DNA of 35,961 bases from a virus: IMG/VR virus record IMGVR_UViG_3300046328_000070, positions 1 through 35,961 of that record; one strand, given 5' to 3'. Both the position numbers and the translations under genes were made by a program. Every line of letters begins with the position of its first letter. Position 1 is the first letter of the stretch. Shown piece by piece: positions 21,336 through 28,607 of the stretch. The notes beneath the pieces were generated by a model. The model was not told the origin of the DNA, made no database searches, and saw only the letters and a program-made list of their open reading frames with translations.

Positions 21336-22189
21336 TGAGTGAAGAAACTAATTTGCAACAGACAGAAGGTCAACAACAAACTCCACCTCCAGTGGATACT
21401 CCTGAATACGAATCCGAAGCGAGAGCACAGGGTTGGGTATCTCAAGAAGAGTACCGCGGTAATGAAAGAGATTGGGTTGATGCTGAAACCTTTGTTAAAC
21501 GAGGTCGTGAGATCCTTCCTATTGTACGTAAGAACAATGAGAAGCTTCTTAAAGAGTTGCAAGAGGCTCGTAAGATTGCTGAAGAAGCAAGAAGTACAGC
21601 TAAAGAATTTCAGAAGTTCCAAAAGGAACAGTACGAACGTAAGGCTAAAGACCTAGAAGCACAGATGTCTGCTATTAAAGCAGCCAGACGTGAAGCTATT
21701 ACAGCAGGTGACGGTGAACGTGTTATTGAATTGGAAGAAGCACAAGATGCTTTGAAAGAGGAATTAGCAATCACTAAAGAACAAGCTAAAGCCGAACCAC
21801 CAAAGCCAGAAGTTAAAGAAGAGATTAAACCTGATGCATCATTGCAATCATGGCTAGATCGTAACGACTGGTTTGGGGTAGACAAACGTACAACTGGTAT
21901 TGCAAATGGTTTAGGAGAGGCTCTTCGAGCTGAGTATCCTAATTTACAAGGACAAGCATTCTTAGACAAACTAGATGAAGAGTTGGCAGCAACACTTCCT
22001 GATAGATTTGGTAAAAAGAAAGTAGCTAATCCAATGGATGTAGGTACACCATCAGGTGGTCGACCTACTAAGAGTAAGCAATCATATGATAACTTACCTG
22101 CAGAAGCTAAATCAGCTTGTGATAGGTTTGTTAAACAAGGTCTGATGACTCGTGAAGAGTACGTAGCAGACTATGACTGGACAGAATAA
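21335..22189 (+). CDS. scaffolding protein
   Basis: A 284-residue, highly charged protein with a Gln/Pro-rich start and a long coiled-coil region (about 55-150, ARKIAEEARSTAKEFQKFQ onward). A basic C-terminal part follows. These are typical of phage scaffolds, which direct capsid assembly and leave the prohead. It is positioned between the co-chaperonin and the capsid gene. There is no protease motif. TAATG overlap with the GroES-like gene. Confidence 0.85.
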   Translation: MSEETNLQQTEGQQQTPPPVDTPEYESEARAQGWVSQEEYRGNERDWVDAETFVKRGREILPIVRKNNEKLLKELQEARKIAEEARSTAKEFQKFQKEQYERKAKDLEAQMSAIKAARREAITAGDGERVIELEEAQDALKEELAITKEQAKAEPPKPEVKEEIKPDASLQSWLDRNDWFGVDKRTTGIANGLGEALRAEYPNLQGQAFLDKLDEELAATLPDRFGKKKVANPMDVGTPSGGRPTKSKQSYDNLPAEAKSACDRFVKQGLMTREEYVADYDWTE

Positions 22190-22199
22190 GGAGATAGAG

Positions 22200-22685
22200 A
22201 TGGCAACAGCAAAGCGCAAGACCGAAGCAGTAGTAGCAAAAGAAGAAGTATCACAACCTTCTACCGAGAAAGCAAAGACAACACGACGCAATCGTGGTGC
22301 CTTTAATGGAACACGTGGTAAATTACAAGTAGGCAAGGATATTCCTGGCTATCATTTGTATTTCTTTAATGATGAACCTGGTCGAGTCCAGGCAGCTTTA
22401 GATGCTGGTTGGGAGTTTGTATCTCCTGAAGAGGTAGGTTATGCTTCAACTAACGTTACTAATAGAAACGTAGATCTTGGAGACAGAGTTAGTGTAGTCG
22501 GTGGAAAGAACGATCAAGGTATGCCTCAACAGCAGATCTTATTAAAGATCCGTCAAGACTGGTGGGAAGAAGACCAGATTGAAATCCAACGACGTAATGA
22601 CAAAACAGATGCCGCAATTCGTAAGGGCAAAGGTGGTTCAGGTGTTGATACCACTGGCTTCTATGATGCCGGTATTAAATATTAA
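22200..22685 (+). CDS. head-associated protein (161 aa)
   Basis: From ATG 22200, preceded by AAGGAG, the product has 161 residues; a longer frame lacks a signal. The first 45 residues are basic and Ala/Thr-rich. The rest includes YHLYFFNDEPGRVQAALDAGWEFVSPEEV, and a Gly-rich end. It lies between scaffold and capsid genes, so it is probably a minor head protein. No family is recognised. Confidence 0.7.
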   Translation: MATAKRKTEAVVAKEEVSQPSTEKAKTTRRNRGAFNGTRGKLQVGKDIPGYHLYFFNDEPGRVQAALDAGWEFVSPEEVGYASTNVTNRNVDLGDRVSVVGGKNDQGMPQQQILLKIRQDWWEEDQIEIQRRNDKTDAAIRKGKGGSGVDTTGFYDAGIKY

Positions 22686-22705
22686 CTATTAATTTGGAGT
22701 TTTAA

Positions 22706-23329
22706 ATGGCAAACGCAAATACTCCTCGTGGCCTAAGCCCAGTAAAAACTATTACTGGTGCTTCATGGAACGAGCAAGGTACATTGTTCGCTATCGCTAA
22801 CGACGCTTCTAACACATACGCTATTGGCGATATCGTGATGGTAGGTTCAGGCAGTGATGCAAACGGCGTACAATACGTAACAAAGGCAGCAACAACAGAC
22901 GTTCCAGTGGGCGTTATCGTTGGTTTCCGCCAAGCAGATCCTGGTGTATCTCTAGTAGGTACTACTCTTGATTTAACAAAGATCTATGTAAGCAAATCAT
23001 CTGGTACTCGTTACGCTTATGTCGTAACTGATCCACAGATCGTATTTGAAGTACAAGGTACTGTAGCTCTTGCTGACGTTGGTAAGAATGCTGGTCTAAC
23101 TATTACAGCAGATCAGACATCTACACTAGCACCATCAAGCCCGTTATCTAATACAGTACTAGATGCTTCTAGTTTCTTAGCATTAGGTTCAGCTGGCTCA
23201 TTGGAATTACCATTGCAGATTATTGGTTTGGCTCAACGTCAAGACAATGCTGCTGGTACAAGTGCGAAAGCATTGGTTGTGTTTAATAAACACCAATACA
23301 AACAAGCAGCTGGTACAGCTTCAGCTTAA
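22706..23329 (+). CDS. head decoration/stabilisation-like protein
   Basis: A 207-residue beta-rich protein (MANANTPRGLSPVKTITG, then VPVGVIVGFRQADP) with the profile of capsid decoration proteins. It immediately precedes the major capsid gene. TTTGGAG lies upstream. Assignment is by composition and position; no diagnostic motif is available. Confidence 0.65.
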   Translation: MANANTPRGLSPVKTITGASWNEQGTLFAIANDASNTYAIGDIVMVGSGSDANGVQYVTKAATTDVPVGVIVGFRQADPGVSLVGTTLDLTKIYVSKSSGTRYAYVVTDPQIVFEVQGTVALADVGKNAGLTITADQTSTLAPSSPLSNTVLDASSFLALGSAGSLELPLQIIGLAQRQDNAAGTSAKALVVFNKHQYKQAAGTASA

Positions 23330-23345
23330 TTAGGAGAAAGATAAA

Positions 23346-24260
23346 ATGGCAGGTGTAATTACAACCGGTTCACATCCAAAAGCCCTATGGCCAGGCATTA
23401 AAGCTTGGTGGGGTCAGGTTTATGACGAACATCCAGAAGAGTTTACAGCTCTTTTTGACAAAGAAACTTCAATGCAGAACTATGAAGAAGACGTACAAGT
23501 TACAGGTTTTGGCTTAGCTCCGGTTAAAGCTGAAGGCGCTGGTGTACAGTATGACTCAGAAGTTCAAGGTTTCACAACTCGCTACACACACGTTGCATAC
23601 GCTCTTGGTTATATTGTAACTAAAGAAGAGTTGGATGACAACTTGTATGAGCAAGTTTCTAAGAAACGTTCTGCAGCTTTAGCTATGTCTTTCCGTCAAA
23701 CGAAAGAAAACGTAGCTGCTAACATCTACAACCGTGCTTTCAATAGCACATACAAAGGTGGCGATGGAGTAGAACTATGCTCTACAGCTCACCCTAATAC
23801 TTCTGGTGGTACTTATTCTAACAAGTTAACAGTTGATGCTGACTTGTCTGAAGCAGCTCTAGAAGATGCAACAATTGCTTTGATGGGTTTTCAAAACGAC
23901 CGTGGTCTATTGATCAACGTAATGCCTAAATCATTACACATCGCTCGTCAAGAATACTACAACGCTGCTCGTATTTTGAAGTCTGTTAATCAGCCTACAA
24001 ATGCTAACAACGACATCAACGTATTGCGTGCAAATAACGTGTTCCCAGGTGGTGCAGTATTAAACCACTACTTTACATCTCCACATGCTTGGTTCATTAG
24101 AACTAACGTACGTGATGGTATGAAGTACTACGAACGTGTTGGTATTTCATTTGATCAAGATAATGATTTTGATACAATGAATGCTAAGGCTAAAGGTTAC
24201 GAGCGTTACAGCTTCGGCTGGACAGATCCTCGTGCTGTCTTTGGTTCAAATGGTCCTTAA
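23346..24260 (+). CDS. major capsid protein
   Basis: A 304-residue protein with features of HK97-fold capsid proteins: a long-helix region (DDNLYEQVSKKRSAALAMSFRQTKENVAANIYNRAF, about 99-133) and conserved late segments (ALEDATIALMGFQNDRG, NVMPKSLHIA, and DFDTMNAKAKGYERYSFGWTDPR). No pro-domain is obvious, matching use of a separate scaffold. AGGAGA precedes the ATG. A terminator follows, as expected for a highly expressed gene. Confidence 0.9.
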   Translation: MAGVITTGSHPKALWPGIKAWWGQVYDEHPEEFTALFDKETSMQNYEEDVQVTGFGLAPVKAEGAGVQYDSEVQGFTTRYTHVAYALGYIVTKEELDDNLYEQVSKKRSAALAMSFRQTKENVAANIYNRAFNSTYKGGDGVELCSTAHPNTSGGTYSNKLTVDADLSEAALEDATIALMGFQNDRGLLINVMPKSLHIARQEYYNAARILKSVNQPTNANNDINVLRANNVFPGGAVLNHYFTSPHAWFIRTNVRDGMKYYERVGISFDQDNDFDTMNAKAKGYERYSFGWTDPRAVFGSNGP

Positions 24261-24277
24261 TAGGGACTGATTAAGAT

Positions 24278-24305
24278 GGGGGCTCACGAGGCCCCCTTCT
24301 ATTTA
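24278..24305 (+). terminator. intrinsic terminator after the capsid gene
   Basis: GGGGGC (24278-24283), loop TCACGAG, GCCCCC (24291-24296), followed by TTCTATTT. A 6-bp all-GC stem with a partly T-rich tail. It probably reduces, rather than ends, transcription into the next structural genes. Confidence 0.8.
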
Positions 24306-24330
24306 ATTTAATATTGATTGGAGATTTATA

Positions 24331-24681
24331 ATGGCTTCATTGTTTAGAGATACTAAACTCGCAATGGTAAAAACAGTTACCGTTGATAGCACTATGGCTA
24401 GTGCAACAGAGATCGCAAAGATCCCTAAGAATTCACGCATCCTTGGTTTTATTGTCAATGGTGCAGGCGAAACAGGCGCTACTATTTCATTAGGCAAGAC
24501 TACTGCCGCTGATGAATATGTTAATGCTTATAGCCTTACAGCAGGTTTTATTCCTTGGATTAATGCTGTAGACTCAGCTGCTCTAGGAACTGTAACTTCT
24601 ACAGACTCTTCTGTGTATGCTATTTGTGATTCAACATCTGGTACTTGGCAAGTTTCTATCATCTTTAGCGCAACTTATTAA
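24331..24681 (+). CDS. small structural protein (116 aa)
   Basis: A 116-residue beta-rich, Ala/Thr-rich protein (FRDTKLAMVKTVTVDSTMASATEIAKIPKNSRILGFIVNG). It follows the capsid gene and terminator, with GGAG before the ATG. The profile fits a small head or tail surface protein. No family is recognised. Confidence 0.6.
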   Translation: MASLFRDTKLAMVKTVTVDSTMASATEIAKIPKNSRILGFIVNGAGETGATISLGKTTAADEYVNAYSLTAGFIPWINAVDSAALGTVTSTDSSVYAICDSTSGTWQVSIIFSATY

Positions 24682-24693
24682 TAGGGGGTTAAC

Positions 24694-25089
24694 ATGGCAA
24701 CGTCCATTCAAATCCTACAAGATGGTCCACGTAACGTTACTGTAAAATACGTAGGTATTCTTACAGCTGACATGACAGAAGAAGTAGTAGTTGATCCTGC
24801 AACTTTATCAGACTTTGATATTAATGGTGTTAAAGCTTCACAGCTTCGTATTGATAAGATTCAATATGACGTAGAAGACTTACTAGCTATTAACTTATTG
24901 TTTGAAGGTTCAGTAGACGCTCCTATTTGGTACTGTGTAGGTCGTGGTATTGGCTCTATTAAAGCACAGGGTGGTATTAGCAATAATGCTACTAATCCAA
25001 CAGGCAAGATTATAGCTACTAGTAACTATACAGGTACTGGTTCTACTCCTCTTAGCTTTTCAATTATCCTTGATTTGGTAAAACAGTAA
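24694..25089 (+). CDS. small structural protein (131 aa)
   Basis: A 131-residue beta-rich protein (SIQILQDGPRNVTVKYVGILT, then DINGVKASQLRIDKIQYDVEDLL). It resembles small virion proteins that follow capsid genes in marine podoviruses. AGGGGG lies upstream. Function unknown. Confidence 0.65.
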   Translation: MATSIQILQDGPRNVTVKYVGILTADMTEEVVVDPATLSDFDINGVKASQLRIDKIQYDVEDLLAINLLFEGSVDAPIWYCVGRGIGSIKAQGGISNNATNPTGKIIATSNYTGTGSTPLSFSIILDLVKQ

Positions 25090-25448
25090 TGGAAGAAATC
25101 ATTGGTTTATTATTCTTAGATCGTAACCTTACGCATTTAGAGCATCTTAAAGCTACAGGCCCTGGCAGCTATGCCAAGCATATGGCTTTGGGGTCTTTCT
25201 ATGATGATGTTATTGATCTAGCTGACAAGCTTGCAGAAGCGTATCAGGGTGCAGAAGGTATTATGCAGGACATTCCTTTAATGTCTAATGTGCCTAATGA
25301 GCCAATTGATATGACTCTATACTCACATATGCAAATGATCGAAGCTATGCGTAAGAGTGCTTGTAAGATCACAGCAATCCAAAACATTATAGATGAGGTA
25401 GTATCATTATACTTATCGACTATTTATAAGTTAAGGAACTTACAATAA
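25089..25448 (+). CDS. hypothetical helical protein (119 aa)
   Basis: A 119-residue helical protein (LTHLEHLKATGPGSYAKHMALGSFYDDVIDLADKLAEAYQG), resembling phage proteins with a ferritin-like or DUF5856-like helical pattern. The start overlaps the previous stop (TAATG). Possible DNA- or envelope-related accessory. Family call tentative. Confidence 0.6.
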   Translation: MEEIIGLLFLDRNLTHLEHLKATGPGSYAKHMALGSFYDDVIDLADKLAEAYQGAEGIMQDIPLMSNVPNEPIDMTLYSHMQMIEAMRKSACKITAIQNIIDEVVSLYLSTIYKLRNLQ

Positions 25449-25603
25449 TGCAAGTAACAAACACAAACGCTAAAGAACTTCAATTAGAAGCTACTATCAT
25501 TAAAGCTGATGGTACAATCGTACAGCTTGGAGTTATTGATTATTGGCATAAGAACCCAATTAAACGTATTATATGGAGAATTAAAAAATGGCTACACTCT
25601 TAG
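25448..25603 (+). CDS. small phage protein with basic C-terminus (51 aa)
   Basis: A 51-codon frame starting with TAATG overlap and ending 16 nt inside the next gene. The product reads KADGTIVQLGVIDYWHKNPIKRIIWRIKKW near its end, a pattern common in short phage proteins beside tail genes. The basic, Trp-rich C-terminus could touch a membrane. Function unknown. Confidence 0.6.
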   Translation: MQVTNTNAKELQLEATIIKADGTIVQLGVIDYWHKNPIKRIIWRIKKWLHS

Positions 25604-25953
25604 TCAACACAGGTAAAGCAGTAATTACCAATCGTATTAAAGGTGCTGGTACAGAACCTTCTTATGTAGCATGGGGAACTGGCGCAGGTACTACAGCTGC
25701 TGCAGATACAACTTTGTTTACAGAAACAGGAACTCGAGTAGCAGGTACATCAACACAACAAACTACTACAACTACTAATGATACTTATCAAGTTGTTGGT
25801 ACACAAACAGCAGGTGGTGCTTTAACTATCACTAACGCTGGTTTATTTGATGCGCTTACTACAGGTAACTTATTTGTTAAAGGTGACTTTACAGGTATTG
25901 TTTTAGCTACTGGTGATTCAATTCAATTTACATTTAAAGCACAATTTAGTTAA
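25588..25953 (+). CDS. structural protein, tail-associated (121 aa)
   Basis: A 121-residue Thr/Gly-rich beta protein (ITNRIKGAGTEPSYVAWGTGAGTTAAADTTLFTETG). The N-terminus and the AWGTG pattern are often seen in virion proteins encoded before tail fibres. TATGGAG precedes the ATG. It is likely a fibre or baseplate attachment component. Confidence 0.65.
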   Translation: MATLLVNTGKAVITNRIKGAGTEPSYVAWGTGAGTTAAADTTLFTETGTRVAGTSTQQTTTTTNDTYQVVGTQTAGGALTITNAGLFDALTTGNLFVKGDFTGIVLATGDSIQFTFKAQFS

Positions 25954-25964
25954 TAGGTATTTAT

Positions 25965-27614
25965 ATGGCATTTACATTAGCAGATAGAGTTAAAGAAACA
26001 ACAACATCCCCTGGTACGGGTACCGCTACACTAGCAGGAGCTGTGTCTGGATACCAATCCTTTTCTGCTGGTATTGGTGCTAATAATACTACTTACTATG
26101 TTATCGCAGACCAATCCGGTACAAACTGGGAAGTTGGTCTCGGTACAGTAGGGGCCGGTGGTACAACGCTGGCCCGTACTACTGTTTATAAGTCATCTAA
26201 CGCTAACGCATTAGTTAACTTTGCAACAGGAACACAAGACGTATTTTGTACTTATCCAGCTCAAATGGCTGTATATGGAAATACAACAGTTACTGCCGGT
26301 TCTTATACGAACGCAAATATTACTGTTGATGCACAAGGAAGATTAACATCTGCCTCTAATGGTACAGGTGGATCTTCAACACTCACACTTAATAATAAAA
26401 CAGCTGCATATACAGTTGATGCTACTGATTTAGGTAAAGTAATTAACTGTACAGCTAACACATTTACAGTTAGTGTAACGTCTCCTGTTACACTGGGAGC
26501 AGGATTTAATTGCTGGATTTGGAATACTAGTGACAGTTACCCAGGTACTGTAGTTACAGTAACACCTTTAGCAGGAACAATTGCTGGTCAGTCTAGTATT
26601 ACTTTATACCAAGGTGAAGGTATTCAAATTGTATCTGATGGTACTAATTTTATTATTGGTGATAACGATTACATAAGTCAAAATACTAGAGGAATTTGGG
26701 TTAGACCAGCTGCATCTGGTGTTAACTCAACTGCAATAGGTAGAGCAGCAGTTTCTGGAGCAGAATCTTCAACTGCTATTGGAAACAACTCAAGTAATGG
26801 TGGGTCAACTACTGCTACTGGTCTTGGGTCTATGGCTCTTGGTGGGGCTTACGCTTCTGGCACAGATTCTCTAGCTGCCGCAATTTCTAGTAATTCAACT
26901 AGCTATGGTGCTACTGGCACAAGCAGTATTGCTATGGGCTATCTGACTAAGGCCACAGCTAACTATGCAGTTGCTGTTGGTAGACAATGTACAGCTAACT
27001 CTGCTGATGCTTTTGCTTTTGGTAGTGTTGCAAGTGCTTCAGGAAATGGTGCTTTATCTTTTGGAGGAGCATCATCTGGAAATTACGCTACTAGTTTTCA
27101 TGGTGTAGCATCAGGTACTTATTCAGCTGCTTTTGGATATGGTGCAAATACTCATAGTGTATATGGTAAAGTTGCATGGGCATCTCAACCAATAAATACA
27201 CAAGGTGATTCACAAAGTTCCTTAGTTACATTTAGAAAACAAACAGCAGATGCAACTCCAGCTAAATTACTTTCTTCATTTAGTGGAGATACAGTTGGGC
27301 CAACTAATCAATTAACATTACAAAACTATTCATCTATGATGTTTAGAATTCAGGTTACAGGAAAACAAGCATCTAGTACAAACATAGCTGGTTATATCTT
27401 TGAAGGAATAGCCTATAGAGGAGCCAATGCCTCTACAGTTGTACTTAAAAACTCAACTAAAAACGTATTATATGAAGATGTAGCGGGTTGGGATTGTGCT
27501 ATTGCAGCAGATACTACTAATGGTTGTATTTCAATTACAGTTACTGGCACAGCTGCAACAACAATTTACTGGGCGGCTTCTGCTCAATGTACAGAAGTAG
27601 CTACATTATCATAA
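25965..27614 (+). CDS. tail fibre protein with YadA-head-like repeats
   Basis: This 549-residue protein begins with a domain common at the N-terminus of phage tail fibres (FTLADRVKETTTSPGTGTATLAGAVSGY, to about residue 105), which probably attaches to the virion. Residues about 254-405 contain repeats of the form S-x-A-[IVF]-G...A-x-G (STAIGRAAVSGAESSTAIGN, SIAMGYLTKATANYAVAVG), as in the trimeric head of YadA adhesins. The last 140 residues form a separate beta domain, probably the receptor-binding tip. Trimerisation is inferred from the repeat family. Confidence 0.8.
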   Translation: MAFTLADRVKETTTSPGTGTATLAGAVSGYQSFSAGIGANNTTYYVIADQSGTNWEVGLGTVGAGGTTLARTTVYKSSNANALVNFATGTQDVFCTYPAQMAVYGNTTVTAGSYTNANITVDAQGRLTSASNGTGGSSTLTLNNKTAAYTVDATDLGKVINCTANTFTVSVTSPVTLGAGFNCWIWNTSDSYPGTVVTVTPLAGTIAGQSSITLYQGEGIQIVSDGTNFIIGDNDYISQNTRGIWVRPAASGVNSTAIGRAAVSGAESSTAIGNNSSNGGSTTATGLGSMALGGAYASGTDSLAAAISSNSTSYGATGTSSIAMGYLTKATANYAVAVGRQCTANSADAFAFGSVASASGNGALSFGGASSGNYATSFHGVASGTYSAAFGYGANTHSVYGKVAWASQPINTQGDSQSSLVTFRKQTADATPAKLLSSFSGDTVGPTNQLTLQNYSSMMFRIQVTGKQASSTNIAGYIFEGIAYRGANASTVVLKNSTKNVLYEDVAGWDCAIAADTTNGCISITVTGTAATTIYWAASAQCTEVATLS

Positions 27615-27624
27615 GGATTATAAT

Positions 27625-27930
27625 ATGGCAATTCAATTAGATTTAGAACACTCACAATATGGTGTTGCATTTAAAGGTGCATATTTTCGTATTGTAACAG
27701 TATCAATTAGTAGAAATACTATTAGCCCTATTTTACCTAAGCTTATGGTAATGATAGACGTAGCTGGTTATGCTACACAACCTACAAATGACAACACACG
27801 TGATATTGACTTTAGACGCTATCACGTACCTTTGCTTGATATTGAAGTACAAGAAGGCTCTGCTTTTTTAGATAAGTGTTATACATGGGTAATGAGTCAG
27901 CCGGATATGGCAAATAGCGTAGGAGTTTAA
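27625..27930 (+). CDS. small structural protein (101 aa)
   Basis: A 101-residue protein between two fibre-like genes (IQLDLEHSQYGVAFKGAYFRIVTVSIS, with later DIDFRRYHVPLLDIEVQEG). A similar small protein is common in marine podovirus tail regions. AAGGAT precedes the start. Function unknown. Confidence 0.6.
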   Translation: MAIQLDLEHSQYGVAFKGAYFRIVTVSISRNTISPILPKLMVMIDVAGYATQPTNDNTRDIDFRRYHVPLLDIEVQEGSAFLDKCYTWVMSQPDMANSVGV

Positions 27931-27931
27931 T

Positions 27932-28585
27932 ATGCCTATTAACTTAAACCATACAGGTGCTGGTGTAGTTACACTAAATGCACCTACTAGTGGTACTCCT
28001 ACATTAACTTTACCAACAGCTGATGGTACGTCAGGACAAGCATTAACTACAGATGGTGCTGGTAATTTATCTTTTTCTACGGTAGGTGGTGATTTATATT
28101 ACCGTAGAAACACAGCAACTACGTTAAACTCCGGTGTTACTACACAACAATCTTGGTTAGGATTAACTGATGGTGTGACAGTTGCGGCTAATACTGTATA
28201 TGAGTTTGAAGGATATTTTCAGTTAAACACATCAGGTACTACATCACATACTGAACGTACTAGTTTTATTTTAACTACTGCAACCGTTACTGACATTGAT
28301 TACTTTGTAGAACGTTTTGTTAACAGTGCTGCTGGTTCAGCTCAGTTTGGTAACGTAGGAACATCAGAGGCTAACTTAACTGTTACTGGTTCTATTACTA
28401 CTACACAAAACGTACACTATCACATTTATGGTACTGTTGCTTTTGGTACTGGAGGTTCATTTGATCCTGCTCTTTCATTCTCAGCTGCTCCTGGTGGTAC
28501 TTCTACAATAGGTCCTGGTGCTTTCTTTAAGCTTAGAGCAATAGGAACAACTGGTTCTAATAACTCTAGTGGTACATGGGTTTAA
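27932..28585 (+). CDS. tail fibre or appendage protein (217 aa)
   Basis: A 217-residue Thr/Gly-rich protein. The N-terminal segment LPTADGTSGQALTTDGAGNLSF (about 29-50) is a frequent phage fibre motif. The C-terminal 150 residues look like a jelly-roll-type tip (VYEFEGYFQLNTSG, HYHIYGTVAFGTGGSF). Probably a short fibre or accessory receptor-binding protein. Confidence 0.7.
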   Translation: MPINLNHTGAGVVTLNAPTSGTPTLTLPTADGTSGQALTTDGAGNLSFSTVGGDLYYRRNTATTLNSGVTTQQSWLGLTDGVTVAANTVYEFEGYFQLNTSGTTSHTERTSFILTTATVTDIDYFVERFVNSAAGSAQFGNVGTSEANLTVTGSITTTQNVHYHIYGTVAFGTGGSFDPALSFSAAPGGTSTIGPGAFFKLRAIGTTGSNNSSGTWV

Positions 28586-28607
28586 TAATTAACAATGGGT
28601 AATAATT

